A DNA stretch of 64,000 nucleotides from Actinomadura spongiicola (GTDB lineage: Bacteria > Actinomycetota > Actinomycetes > Streptosporangiales > Streptosporangiaceae): the NCBI RefSeq assembly GCF_003432485.1, contig NZ_QVNQ01000002.1, forward strand, positions 372,001 to 436,000. Reading direction: 5' to 3'. Below the pieces are notes generated by a model. That model had not been told where the DNA came from and ran no database searches. It saw only the letters and a list, made by a program, of their open reading frames with translations. Positions 35,679-44,641 of the stretch are shown here, piece by piece; positions within the stretch are counted from its first letter, which is position 1; every line of letters starts with the position of its first letter. A program made the position numbers and the translations under genes.

Positions 35679-35713
35679 GGGACGTGGGGTCGCGTCAGGG
35701 TAGAGCATGAGAC

Positions 35714-36709
35714 ATGCGCAAACTCATCAACGCCCCGGCGGACGTGGTCTCCGACGCGCTGCGCGGCCTCGCCGCCGCGCACCCGTCCCTGCGGGTCGAT
35801 CCGGAGCAGGGCACGGTCCTCCGCGCGGACGCGCCCCGCGCCGGGAAGGTCGCCCTCGTGTCCGGGGGCGGGTCCGGGCACGAGCCGCTGCACGCCGGGT
35901 TCGTCGGCCACGGGATGCTGGACGCGGCCTGCTGCGGCGAGGTCTTCACCTCACCGGTGCCCGACCAGATCATCGCCGCGACGATGGCGGTCGACGGCGG
36001 CGCGGGCGTCGTCCATCTTGTGAAGAACTATACGGGCGACGTCATGAATTTCCAGCTGGCCGCCGAACTGGCCGAGGACGAGGACATCGAGGTCACGTCC
36101 GTGATCATCGACGATGACGTCGCCGTCGAGGACAGCACGTTCACCGCCGGGCGGCGCGGCACCGGGGCCACGCTGTTCGTCGAGAAGATCGCCGGCGCGC
36201 TCGCCGAGGAGGGCGCCGGCCTGGACGCCGTCGCGGCCGTGGCGCGCGAGGTGAACGAGCGCAGCCGGTCGTTCGGGGTCGCGCTGTCGCCCTGCACCGT
36301 TCCGGCCGCCGGGACGCCGACGTTCGAGCTCGGCGACGACGAGATGGAACTCGGCATCGGCATCCACGGCGAGCCCGGCCGCGAACGCGTCAAGATCGCC
36401 ACGGCGGCGGAGATCGTCGACGCGGCGCTCGGCGCGATCGACGCCGACATGCCGCTGTCGGGGGCCGAGGTGCTGGTCTTGGTGAACGGGATGGGCGGCA
36501 CCCCGCTGATCGAGCAGTACATCGCCTACGCGGCGGCCGCCGCCTGGCTGGAGGATCATGGCGCGACCGTCGTCCGCAGGCTCGTCGGGCCGTACGTGAC
36601 GAGCCTGGAGATGGCCGGATGCATGATCAGCGTGTGCCGGATGACACCGGAGCTGACCCGGCTCTGGGACGCGCCCGTCGAGACCCCCGGTCTGCGGTGG
36701 GGCCGGTGA
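35714..36709 (+). CDS. dhaK: PTS-dependent dihydroxyacetone kinase, DhaK subunit
   Basis: 331-residue substrate-binding subunit that forms a covalent hemiaminal with dihydroxyacetone. The conserved [16 protein letters not shown] block is near residues 47-62 and the substrate histidine lies in GIGIHGEPG. First gene of the dhaK-dhaL-dhaM operon, which makes dihydroxyacetone phosphate using phosphoenolpyruvate through EI and HPr. Its stop overlaps the dhaL start. Confidence 0.96.
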   Translation: MRKLINAPADVVSDALRGLAAAHPSLRVDPEQGTVLRADAPRAGKVALVSGGGSGHEPLHAGFVGHGMLDAACCGEVFTSPVPDQIIAATMAVDGGAGVVHLVKNYTGDVMNFQLAAELAEDEDIEVTSVIIDDDVAVEDSTFTAGRRGTGATLFVEKIAGALAEEGAGLDAVAAVAREVNERSRSFGVALSPCTVPAAGTPTFELGDDEMELGIGIHGEPGRERVKIATAAEIVDAALGAIDADMPLSGAEVLVLVNGMGGTPLIEQYIAYAAAAAWLEDHGATVVRRLVGPYVTSLEMAGCMISVCRMTPELTRLWDAPVETPGLRWGR

Positions 36710-37350
36710 CGGCGGTGGAGTCGCTGAACGCCGCGGACGTCGCGAACTGGATCCGGCGCGCGGCGGAACTCGTCGCCGCCGACACCGAGCGGCTCACCCG
36801 GCTCGACGCCGCCATCGGCGACGGCGACCACGGCCACAACCTCGACCGAGGTTTCCGTGCCGCTGTGGCGGCGCTCCCTGACGACGCCCCGCCGGGCAGG
36901 ACGCTGATCGCCGCAGGGCGGGCCGTCGTATCCAAGACCGGCGGCGCGTCAGGCCCCCTCTACGGGACGGCGCTGCGCCGCGCCGGCAAGGCCCTCGGCG
37001 ACGCCGCCGACGTCGACGCCGCCGCCTTCGGGACCGCGCTGCGCGCCGCGCTGGAGGGCGTCCAGGACCTCGGCAAGGCGGTGGAGGGCGACAAGACGAT
37101 GGTCGACGCGCTCGCCCCCGCCGCCGCGGCCTACGAAGCCGCGCTGGGAGACGGCGCCGACCTCGCGGGCTGCGCGCGGGCCGCCGCCGACGCCGCCGCC
37201 CGGGGCGCCGAGGCGACGATCCCCATGCAGGCGCGCAAGGGACGGGCCAGCTACCTGGGCCCGCGAAGCGTCGGGCACATGGACCCCGGCGCGTGCTCCA
37301 CCGGGCTCGTGCTGCGCGCCCTCGCCGAGATCGTCGGGGGGACCGGGTGA
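36706..37350 (+). CDS. dhaL: Dihydroxyacetone kinase, DhaL (ADP-binding) subunit
   Basis: 214-residue subunit carrying the tightly bound ADP that moves phosphate from DhaM to dihydroxyacetone. The metal/nucleotide motif [12 protein letters not shown] is at about residues 36-47, and the [11 protein letters not shown] loop is near residues 75-85. GTG start overlaps the dhaK stop (GTGA). Earlier in-frame starts lack homology. Confidence 0.96.
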   Translation: MTAVESLNAADVANWIRRAAELVAADTERLTRLDAAIGDGDHGHNLDRGFRAAVAALPDDAPPGRTLIAAGRAVVSKTGGASGPLYGTALRRAGKALGDAADVDAAAFGTALRAALEGVQDLGKAVEGDKTMVDALAPAAAAYEAALGDGADLAGCARAAADAAARGAEATIPMQARKGRASYLGPRSVGHMDPGACSTGLVLRALAEIVGGTG

Positions 37351-37351
37351 C

Positions 37352-37738
37352 ATGGTCGGAATCGTGATCATCGCGCACAGCCGGACGCTCGCCGAGGGCG
37401 CCGCCGAGGTGGCCCGCGCCATGGGCGTCGGCAAGGCCGTCGTGGAGCCCGCGGGCGGCGCCCTCGACGGCGGGCTCGGCACCAGCATCGATCTCGTCGA
37501 GGCCGCCGTCGCCGCCGCGGACGACGGTGACGGCGTCGTGCTCGTCGCCGACCTCGGCAGTTCCGTGCTCACCGCCAGGATGCTCATCGAGGACACCGAC
37601 GGGGAGAACGTGCTGCTCGCGGACGCGCCGCTCGTGGAGGGCGCGGTCGCCGCCGCGTCCATGGCCGCGACCGGCGCCGACCTCACGGCCGTCCACGCCG
37701 CCGCCGAGGCCGCCTACGACCACCGCAAGACCCGCTGA
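37352..37738 (+). CDS. dhaM: Dihydroxyacetone kinase phosphotransfer subunit DhaM
   Basis: 128-residue EIIA-Man-like subunit with the phosphorylated His in IIAHS (residue 9) at the usual N-terminal position. It is the short one-domain DhaM, so it depends on separate HPr and EI. ATG starts 1 nt after the dhaL stop. Completes the dhaKLM operon. Confidence 0.93.
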   Translation: MVGIVIIAHSRTLAEGAAEVARAMGVGKAVVEPAGGALDGGLGTSIDLVEAAVAAADDGDGVVLVADLGSSVLTARMLIEDTDGENVLLADAPLVEGAVAAASMAATGADLTAVHAAAEAAYDHRKTR

Positions 37739-37767
37739 CCGCCCGGCCGCCCCCCGGCCGCCCGGCT

Positions 37768-38064
37768 TTACTCGGCGGGGCCGTGCAGGAGGGTGCCGAG
37801 GACGGACGGCGCGCGCACCGTCGGGTCGCCCCGCACCTCGTAGACGCGGGGAGCCTCGCCCGCGCCGTCCTCGACGGTGATCCGGTAGCCGGGGAGGTCG
37901 GCGCCGATCTCACCGCGCTCGCCGCGGGCCTGCGCCGCGGCGAGCGCGTCCACCGCCTCCCGGATGCGTTCCGCCTCCCCGGCGGGAAGCGCGGCGGTGT
38001 CGTACCGCGCGACGACCGTGCTCCGACCTGTGAAGCCCCCGGTGCTCTCGACCGTGACGCGCAC
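37768..38064 (-). CDS. Emfourin-like protease inhibitor
   Basis: 98-residue protein matching the pattern of protealysin inhibitor emfourin: a VRVTVESTGGFTGRS start, a helical AVDALAAAQARG segment, LPGYRITVED and VYEVRGDPTV. In protealysin-like systems the emfourin gene sits beside the M4 peptidase gene, and here it follows an M4-like metalloprotease on the same strand after 40 nt. GTG start at 38064 with GGAGG about 10 nt upstream; earlier in-frame codons lack homology. Confidence 0.75.
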   Translation of the reverse strand: MRVTVESTGGFTGRSTVVARYDTAALPAGEAERIREAVDALAAAQARGERGEIGADLPGYRITVEDGAGEAPRVYEVRGDPTVRAPSVLGTLLHGPAE

Positions 38065-38104
38065 CGCTTCCGCACCTCCGCCGGTCTCTCGTTTCCCCGG
38101 ACGA

Positions 38105-39586
38105 CTAGCCGAACGCCTCGCGCAGCTCTTCGAGGTCATCGTGGAGGATGTCGTCGTCCTCCAGGGAGCCGTGCCTGGCGAGCTTCTCCGCGGAGACGAC
38201 CTGGTATTCGGGCATCTGCATCGTGCCGCAGCACCGGGTCCGGTCCTGCTCGGCGCGCAGGCTCGCCGAGTGCTCGTCGAGCTGCTCGACCTCGGTGACG
38301 TCCCGCCCGTCCCCGGTGTAGTCCGCGTCGGTCATCCTCATCCGCCCGCTCATCAGGTCGGTCAGCGACGTCGCCGCGGTCGTGATCTCCCGGACGGCGA
38401 ACCGGTTGCGGACGAACGTCCGGTAGATCGGCGGGTGGCCGCGACCCGCCGAGATCCGCAACATCTCGTTCGCCACGTCCACGTACCGGGCGCCCGTCGC
38501 GGGGGACGCGACGATCGCGTCGAACACCAGCCGGCACAGCTCCGCCGCGACCTCGATCAGCACGAGCGTCGGGTCCTTGGTGCGCCGCTGCCGCGCCGTC
38601 TCGAACGCGCAGACGTCGGCGAGCACGTCGTAGATCGCGCCGGTGAACACCTGGGAGATCCCGTGCACCTCGTTGCCGACCTGGCTCAGCTTCAGGTCGT
38701 TGTCGCAGTTGCGCAGCCCGGACGGCATGCCGAGCGCCCGCCCGAACTCCTCCGCGACGTCCGCGAGGAACGACTTGTCGTGCAGGTTCCCCTTGGTCAA
38801 CGCCACCAGGGCCTCCGCCTGGTCCGGCTGCGCCAGCGCCAGGAAGATCGCGGTGAGGTCGCCGAACGCCTCGTGCAACCCGCCGGTCTGTGGCGGGCAG
38901 TCCGCCGCCAGCCAGCCCGGCTTGAGGCCGTCGAGCAGCGCGTGACCCGTCTCGTGCGCGACGATGTCGAACGACCGGCACGTGTGGACCACGGTCGACT
39001 GCGGCTGCCCCTCCGGCGTGAAGAACAGGAACTTCAGCGCCTTGGCCGTCCGGCTGTAGAACGCGTTCGCGCCGAGACCGGCGTGCGGGTACACCGTGAT
39101 GCGGTCGGTGTTGCCGTCGACGTTCCACGCGAACGGGATCGGCCTGCCGCCGTTGTGCCGCTCGTACATGGCGAGGGCCTGCCGGACGACGGCGAACGTG
39201 TGCGCGCAGTCGAACTGCGGGGTTCCGGCGGCGAACACGAAGTCGCCGTTGACGTTGCGGGCGACCGGGGTGACGCCGTCCAGGACCGTCCGGACCCGCG
39301 CGTCCGTCGGACCGTTCAGCACCACCGACGGGACGAAGGCCAGCCGGGCGCCCAACTCGGCGACGGACGGGTCCTGCTTGTAGATGAGGAACCGGTGCCC
39401 GGTCCGTATCGGCGCGGGAATCGGCACCGGCCTCGGCACCGCCGGCGCCGCCGCCTGGACGGCGGCCTGCACCGCGGCCGTGGCCCCGGACACGCGTCCG
39501 GCCGAGGCCGGTCGCTGCGCGGGGACCTCGACGTCCATCGTCCCGGTACCCCGACGATCTTGGAAGTCCTGCTGGTGGATCTCCAT
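38105..39586 (-). CDS. M4-like (gluzincin) metallopeptidase
   Basis: 493-residue metalloprotease. The zinc site is HETGH (His211, Glu212, His215), and the third ligand is Glu239 in GGLHEAFGDLTAIF, which follows the M4 pattern GG..NEA..D. The first 70 residues form an Ala/Pro-rich, low-complexity N-terminus and no signal peptide is evident, as in cytosolic protealysin-like peptidases. ATG start with GGAGGTGG 5 nt before. Its emfourin-like inhibitor gene lies 40 nt downstream, so the pair is a self-contained protease-inhibitor operon. Confidence 0.8.
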   Translation of the reverse strand: MEIHQQDFQDRRGTGTMDVEVPAQRPASAGRVSGATAAVQAAVQAAAPAVPRPVPIPAPIRTGHRFLIYKQDPSVAELGARLAFVPSVVLNGPTDARVRTVLDGVTPVARNVNGDFVFAAGTPQFDCAHTFAVVRQALAMYERHNGGRPIPFAWNVDGNTDRITVYPHAGLGANAFYSRTAKALKFLFFTPEGQPQSTVVHTCRSFDIVAHETGHALLDGLKPGWLAADCPPQTGGLHEAFGDLTAIFLALAQPDQAEALVALTKGNLHDKSFLADVAEEFGRALGMPSGLRNCDNDLKLSQVGNEVHGISQVFTGAIYDVLADVCAFETARQRRTKDPTLVLIEVAAELCRLVFDAIVASPATGARYVDVANEMLRISAGRGHPPIYRTFVRNRFAVREITTAATSLTDLMSGRMRMTDADYTGDGRDVTEVEQLDEHSASLRAEQDRTRCCGTMQMPEYQVVSAEKLARHGSLEDDDILHDDLEELREAFG

Positions 39587-39794
39587 GGAAACCACCTCCC
39601 CCTCACGGCGCGCGAACCCCTGATGACTCCGCGCTTTCGCGGGTGGACGCGCGTCCGCCGGGGCCCTGTCTGCACGCGGGCCTGTACGCGCCGGGCCGGG
39701 TCGGGGCCGGCGGGTCGTGTCCGCCCCGTCCCGCCACACGCTCCGCCGGTCAGGAGATCGAGTCAACCCGCGGAGTCCAAAAGGCCCGCCATCT

Positions 39795-39829
39795 GTCCAC
39801 AAGCTGCCGCGGGACGTCCACAGGCTGCC
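39795..39829. repeat. 14-bp direct repeat with DnaA-box-like core upstream of pcrA
   Basis: GTCCACA[A/G]GCTGCC occurs at 39795 and 39816, exactly 21 bp apart (two helical turns). CTGTCCACA is one base from the actinobacterial DnaA box TTGTCCACA; the second copy matches 7 of 9. It lies in the 331-bp spacer between the divergent protease and helicase genes; I see nothing else there except a TTGTCA near 39850. Confidence 0.45.
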
Positions 39830-39917
39830 ATCGGGTGGTGACAGGACGGATTGTCATGCCCGCGCCGCTCCTTCGTGGAGACGCCGAAATCGTCCGGCCG
39901 GAGCCGTAGACTCGCAC

Positions 39918-42176
39918 ATGATGTCGAAGACCGAAGCCAGCCCCTTGCTCGACGGACTCAACCCGCAGCAGCGCGCCGCCGTGGTGCATTCCGGCGGTCC
40001 GCTGCTGATCGTCGCGGGCGCGGGCTCGGGCAAGACACGCGTGCTCACCCACCGGATCGCGCACCTGCTCGGCGAGCGGAACGCGCACCCCGGGCAGATC
40101 CTCGCGATCACCTTCACCAACAAGGCCGCCGCCGAGATGAAGGAGCGGGTGGACGCCCTCGTCGGGCCACGCTCGCGCGCCATGTGGGTCATGACGTTCC
40201 ATTCGGCCTGCGTGCGGATCCTGCGGCGCGAGGCCAAGCGGCTCGGTTTCCCGACCAGCTTCTCGATCTACGACCAGGCCGACGCGAACCGTCTCATGGC
40301 GCTCGTCTGCCGGGAGCTCGACCTCGACCCGAAGCGGTATCCGCCGAAGGCGTTCAGCGCGCAGGTCTCCAACCTGAAGAACGAGCTGATCGACTACGAG
40401 ACGTTCAAAGCGCGGGCGTCCACCCACATGGAGCAGACGCTCGCCGAGGCGTACGAGATGTACCAGGCGCGGCTCCAGCAGGCCGGCGCCATGGACTTCG
40501 ACGACCTCATCATGATGACGGTCAACCTGATGCAGGTCTTCCCGGAGGCCGCCGAGCACTACCGGCGCCGGTTCCGGCACGTCCTCGTGGACGAGTACCA
40601 GGACACCAACCACGCGCAGTACGAGCTGGTCCGGGAGCTGACCGCCCCCGTCGAGGGGTTGGAGCCGGCCGAGCTGTGCGTCGTCGGTGACGCCGACCAG
40701 TCGATCTACGCGTTCCGGGGCGCGACGATCCGGAACATCCTGGAGTTCGAGCGCGACTACCCGGACGCCACGACGATCCTGCTGGAGCAGAACTACCGGT
40801 CCACGCAGACGATCCTGTCGGCCGCCAACGCCGTCATCGAGCGCAACGCCGACCGCAAGCCCAAGAAGCTCTGGTCCGACCAGGGCGAAGGCCACAAGAT
40901 CACCGGTTATGTGGCCGACAACGAGCACGACGAGGCCGCGTTCGTCGCCCGCGAGGTCGACCGGCTCGCCGACGACGGCGAGGCCCGCGCGGGGGACGTC
41001 GCCGTGTTCTACCGCACCAACGCGCAGTCCCGCGTGTTCGAGGAAGTGTTCATCCGGGTCGGGCTGCCGTACAAGGTCGTCGGCGGGGTCCGCTTCTACG
41101 AGCGCAAGGAGATCCGCGACGCGCTCGCGTACCTGCGCTGCCTCGCCAACCCCGAGGACACGGTCTCGCTGCGCCGAATCCTGAACGTTCCCAAGCGCGG
41201 CATCGGCGACCGCGCCGAGGCGTGCGTCGAGGCGTACGCGTCCCGCGAGCGGATCTCGTTCTGGCAGGCGCTGCGGAACCCGGAGGACGTGCCGGGCATG
41301 GCGACCCGGTCGATCAAGGCCGTCCGCGACTTCGTCGCCCTGCTGGACGACCTGCGCGGCGCCGCCGAGTCCCTCACCCCCGCCGACCTCGTCGGCGAGA
41401 TGCTGAAGGCCAGCGGATATCTCGCCGAACTCCAGGCCTCCAAGGACCCGCAGGACGAGACCCGCATCGAGAACCTCCAGGAACTGGAGGCCGTCGCCCG
41501 CGAATTCGAAGAGCGCCTTGAGGGCGAGTCCGCCGAGGGACGCCTCGCCGAGTTCCTGGAGCAGGTGGCCCTGGTCGCCGACGCCGACTCGATCCCCGGT
41601 GGCGCGAAGGGCGGGCCGGTCCCGCCCGGCGAACAGCCGGAGGAGACCGAGGGCGGCGTCGTCACGCTGATGACCCTGCACACCGCCAAGGGGCTGGAGT
41701 TCCCCGTGGTGTTCCTGACGGGCATGGAGGACGGCGTCTTCCCGCACCTGCGCGCCATGAGCAACCCGAAGGAGCTGGAGGAGGAACGGCGGCTCGCCTA
41801 CGTCGGCATCACCCGCGCCCGGCAGCGGCTCTACCTGTCCCGTGCCGCGATGCGCAGCTCGTGGGGCGCGCCGCAGGTCAACCCGCCGTCCCGGTTCCTC
41901 GGCGAGGTCCCGAAGTCGCTCGTGGAGTGGGAGCGGGAGGCGACCTCGACGTCCGGTTCGGCGATGGCGCAGATGGCGTCCCGCCCGGGGGTGCGGTCGT
42001 CCGGCAACCGGCCCGTCCCGTCCCTCACCCCGGGCGACAAGGTGACTCACGACGCCTTCGGCCTCGGAACCGTGGTCTCCGTCTACGACGGCGGTCAGAA
42101 GGCCAGCGTCGACTTCGGCGGCGACTACGGCGTCCGGACCCTGGTCCTCCGCTACGCCACCATCGAGAAACTCTGA
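39918..42176 (+). CDS. pcrA: ATP-dependent DNA helicase PcrA/UvrD
   Basis: 752-residue SF1A 3'-5' helicase acting in nucleotide excision repair and replication-fork maintenance. Motif I is GAGSGKTRVLTHR, motif II VDEYQDTNH, motif III VGDADQSIYAFRGA, motif IV NYRST, and motif VI YVGITRARQRLYLSRA. The C-terminal Tudor-like fold (GDKVTHDAFGLGTVVSVYDGG) that contacts RNA polymerase is present. Start is the first of two adjacent ATGs. Confidence 0.95.
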   Translation: MMSKTEASPLLDGLNPQQRAAVVHSGGPLLIVAGAGSGKTRVLTHRIAHLLGERNAHPGQILAITFTNKAAAEMKERVDALVGPRSRAMWVMTFHSACVRILRREAKRLGFPTSFSIYDQADANRLMALVCRELDLDPKRYPPKAFSAQVSNLKNELIDYETFKARASTHMEQTLAEAYEMYQARLQQAGAMDFDDLIMMTVNLMQVFPEAAEHYRRRFRHVLVDEYQDTNHAQYELVRELTAPVEGLEPAELCVVGDADQSIYAFRGATIRNILEFERDYPDATTILLEQNYRSTQTILSAANAVIERNADRKPKKLWSDQGEGHKITGYVADNEHDEAAFVAREVDRLADDGEARAGDVAVFYRTNAQSRVFEEVFIRVGLPYKVVGGVRFYERKEIRDALAYLRCLANPEDTVSLRRILNVPKRGIGDRAEACVEAYASRERISFWQALRNPEDVPGMATRSIKAVRDFVALLDDLRGAAESLTPADLVGEMLKASGYLAELQASKDPQDETRIENLQELEAVAREFEERLEGESAEGRLAEFLEQVALVADADSIPGGAKGGPVPPGEQPEETEGGVVTLMTLHTAKGLEFPVVFLTGMEDGVFPHLRAMSNPKELEEERRLAYVGITRARQRLYLSRAAMRSSWGAPQVNPPSRFLGEVPKSLVEWEREATSTSGSAMAQMASRPGVRSSGNRPVPSLTPGDKVTHDAFGLGTVVSVYDGGQKASVDFGGDYGVRTLVLRYATIEKL

Positions 42177-42206
42177 CCGCGCGGCGGTCGGGAGGAGCCC
42201 CCCCAT

Positions 42207-42749
42207 ATGTTCGCTCTCAAGCTCGCCGACGACGCCGAGCTTCGCCCTCTGGAGCCGTGGAACGCGGCCGAGTTCGCCGAACACGCGGACCGCGTCCGCC
42301 ATGACATCGATTTCTACATTCCCTGGGCGCGCACCATCGTGGACGAGGCGACCGCGCTGGAGTTCCTGCGGTCGTACGCGGTCAAGCAGGCCAAGGACAC
42401 CGGGCGGCTCTACGGCATCTGGGTGGACGGCGTCCTCCAGGGCGGGACGCTGTTCCGCACGTTCGACGCCGCCATGGGGGTGTGCGAGGCCGGCGTGTGG
42501 CTCTCGGCGGAGGCGCGCGGGCGGGGGCTGATCACCACGGCCGTCCGGCACATGATCGACTGGGCGTTCCGGGCGCGGGGGATGCACCGGGTCGAGTGGC
42601 TGTGCGATCCGCGCAACACGGCGAGCGCGGCGGTGGCGAAGCGGCTGGGGATGACCCTGGAGGGCGTCCATCGGCAGGGGTTCGTCCTGGACGGCGACCG
42701 GCGGGACGTCCAGGTCTGGGCGATCCTCGCGGACGAGTGGGACGAATGA
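42207..42749 (+). CDS. GNAT-family N-acetyltransferase (RimJ/RimL-like)
   Basis: 180-residue acetyltransferase. The acetyl-CoA loop reads AEARGRGLITTAV, preceded by VCEAGVWL; RNTASAAVAKRLGMTLEG forms motif B, and the sequence resembles RimJ/RimL and ribosomal-protein-serine acetyltransferases. It follows pcrA after 30 nt on the same strand and may be co-transcribed. Acceptor unknown. Confidence 0.88.
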   Translation: MFALKLADDAELRPLEPWNAAEFAEHADRVRHDIDFYIPWARTIVDEATALEFLRSYAVKQAKDTGRLYGIWVDGVLQGGTLFRTFDAAMGVCEAGVWLSAEARGRGLITTAVRHMIDWAFRARGMHRVEWLCDPRNTASAAVAKRLGMTLEGVHRQGFVLDGDRRDVQVWAILADEWDE

Positions 42750-42794
42750 GCCGCCGCCACGGCCCGCACCGCCACGGGGCGTCCCCGGTGCCGG

Positions 42795-44351
42795 TCAGCC
42801 CGTGGGCGGGATCGGAAGGGGCTTGTCCAGGGCGGTGAGGGTGAGCAGGGCGAGCGCCGCCGTCCAGCCGAGCGGGGCCGGGCCCGCCTGCCCGCCCTTG
42901 GAGCCGACCTTCTCCGGCAGGACCCCGAGGGTCGTGCGGTTCGCGTTCAGCCAGTCGAGGCGGCCGAGGGCCTCGTACGTCCGGCCGGACGCGGCGGAGT
43001 TCAGCCCGAACATGGCCGTCTCCGGGGTCCAGGCGACGTCGGGGTCGCCGGACCAGCGCTCGCCCGGCAGGACGCCGCCGTTCGGCAACGTCTGCCTGCG
43101 CCGCGCGTCGGCGATCGCGGCGGTCACCGCCGGGTCGGCGGGGGCGAACGGCGGCGCGAGGAACGTCACCGAGGTGTCCATGAGGCCGTCGCGGACGGGG
43201 GAGCGCGGGTAGCCGTACGGGGCGAACTGGCGGTCCACGGCGTCCGACAGTTGCCGCGCGGCCTTCCGCCACTCGGCGGCCTTGCCGTGCTCGCCGCGGG
43301 CCCGCGCCAGGTCGGCGGCGGACCGCAGGCCGGCGAGCACCGGCGCGACGACCCCGAGGGTGGGGCGCCGCGGGTCCTCCTCCTTGCGGTGGTCGCGTTC
43401 CCAGTAGTCGGACGAGGCGGGCGGCAGGCCCTCGGCGTCCAGCGAGCCGGCGAGGTGGTCGGCGGCGCGCCGCACCATCGGCCACAGGTTGGGCGGTTCC
43501 TCGTCGAGCGGTTTCGTCGTGACGAGGTGGAACCAGGTCGCCCACAGCACCCAGCCGACCGAGTCGAGTTGCGGGGCCCGCCCGTCGGCGACGGCCGTCC
43601 CGTCGGGGTGGTAGCGGGCGGCCCACATGCCGTCGTCGTGCTGGACGCGGGCGAGGAAGCGCAGGATGCGGCGGGCCTCGGACGGGTGCCCCGTCGCGGT
43701 GAACGCGGCGACGGCGAACGCGGAGTCGCGGGGCCAGCAGTACCGCCACTTGGTGTACCAGGAGGCGAGGGACGCGCCGTTCGGGCGGGTGAGGAGCCGC
43801 AGGTCGAGCAGGGCGCGTGCGGCCATGTCGTGGTAGCCGGCGCGGCCGCCGGTGGGGACGGTGCCCTGGGCCAGCCAGGAGCGGTCGGACCGCAGCGCCT
43901 GGGCGACGCGCGGGTCGGACGCGTCCACCGTGACGGGCTTGTCGCCGCCGAACGGGATGAGACGGACACGCCCGTCGGCGAGCCGGACGACCGAACTGTC
44001 GGGCAGGTAGTACGCCCCGGGCGCCAGTTCCGGGGACAGCGGGGCGCCCGCGAACGGCCACCCGCCCCCGCCGACGAGGCCGGGGCTCACCCAGCCCTCG
44101 CCTGACCGGTCGGGGACGTTCGCGCCGCCCGTCGCGATGATCGCCGCCACGATCAGGAGCGCGGTGACGCGGCGGAACGTGCGTGTCGACCCGCGCCTGC
44201 GCCTGCGCCGGGGGCGAGGTGGCGGGGTGCGGACGGGGTCGGCCGCCACGATCCCGCTCGGCACGGTCTCCGCGAGGAGGGCGTCGTCGAGGGCGGGACC
44301 GGTGAGAACAGGTCCCGCGAGGGGGGTGTCCCGCTCATCCGCCCTCGCCAT
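42795..44351 (-). CDS. Membrane-anchored GH15-like (glucoamylase-type) protein
   Basis: 518-residue protein. An Arg-rich cytoplasmic tail and one N-terminal helix (VTALLIVAAIIATGG) anchor it; the rest is an extracytoplasmic (alpha/alpha)6-barrel domain with YCWPRDSAFAVAAFTATGHPSEARRILRFLARVQHDDGMW, a strong match to the GH15 glucoamylase/trehalase pattern, and later WERDHRKEED. Catalytic acid residues cannot be assigned with certainty. I chose the ATG giving MARADERD; an earlier in-frame start gives seven extra residues. The sucC promoter region lies upstream on the other strand. Confidence 0.78.
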   Translation of the reverse strand: MARADERDTPLAGPVLTGPALDDALLAETVPSGIVAADPVRTPPPRPRRRRRRGSTRTFRRVTALLIVAAIIATGGANVPDRSGEGWVSPGLVGGGGWPFAGAPLSPELAPGAYYLPDSSVVRLADGRVRLIPFGGDKPVTVDASDPRVAQALRSDRSWLAQGTVPTGGRAGYHDMAARALLDLRLLTRPNGASLASWYTKWRYCWPRDSAFAVAAFTATGHPSEARRILRFLARVQHDDGMWAARYHPDGTAVADGRAPQLDSVGWVLWATWFHLVTTKPLDEEPPNLWPMVRRAADHLAGSLDAEGLPPASSDYWERDHRKEEDPRRPTLGVVAPVLAGLRSAADLARARGEHGKAAEWRKAARQLSDAVDRQFAPYGYPRSPVRDGLMDTSVTFLAPPFAPADPAVTAAIADARRRQTLPNGGVLPGERWSGDPDVAWTPETAMFGLNSAASGRTYEALGRLDWLNANRTTLGVLPEKVGSKGGQAGPAPLGWTAALALLTLTALDKPLPIPPTG

Positions 44352-44457
44352 GCGTCGCCCCCTCCACCGCATCGCCCGCCGGACTGATCCCGGAACGAAA
44401 ATAAGTACATCAAACTACGTCAATTGGTTCATCCTCCTCACGTGCCACTCCTGCCCT

Positions 44458-44502
44458 CCTCAGGGGTGAGACATACCCACGTCCCGGTAACACTCCCTGA
44501 GG
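44458..44502. promoter_or_regulatory. Inverted repeat upstream of sucC
   Basis: CCTCAGGG and CCCTGAGG face each other across a 29-nt spacer, about 140 bp before sucC and downstream of an AT-rich stretch (44396-44430) that suits a promoter for the divergent GH15-like gene. Protein binding is only a guess. Confidence 0.3.
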
Positions 44503-44641
44503 GGACCCGGTGGCCTCATCATGCGGCCGGGTTGACTAGGCTGCGTCGACGGAGCGGACCGCAGAGTGCCGGCCGCGCGGAGTCCCGTGCAAACCCCCAC
44601 TCGTGTGGTCGATCGAATGTCGATCCGTTAAAGGACGCCTC

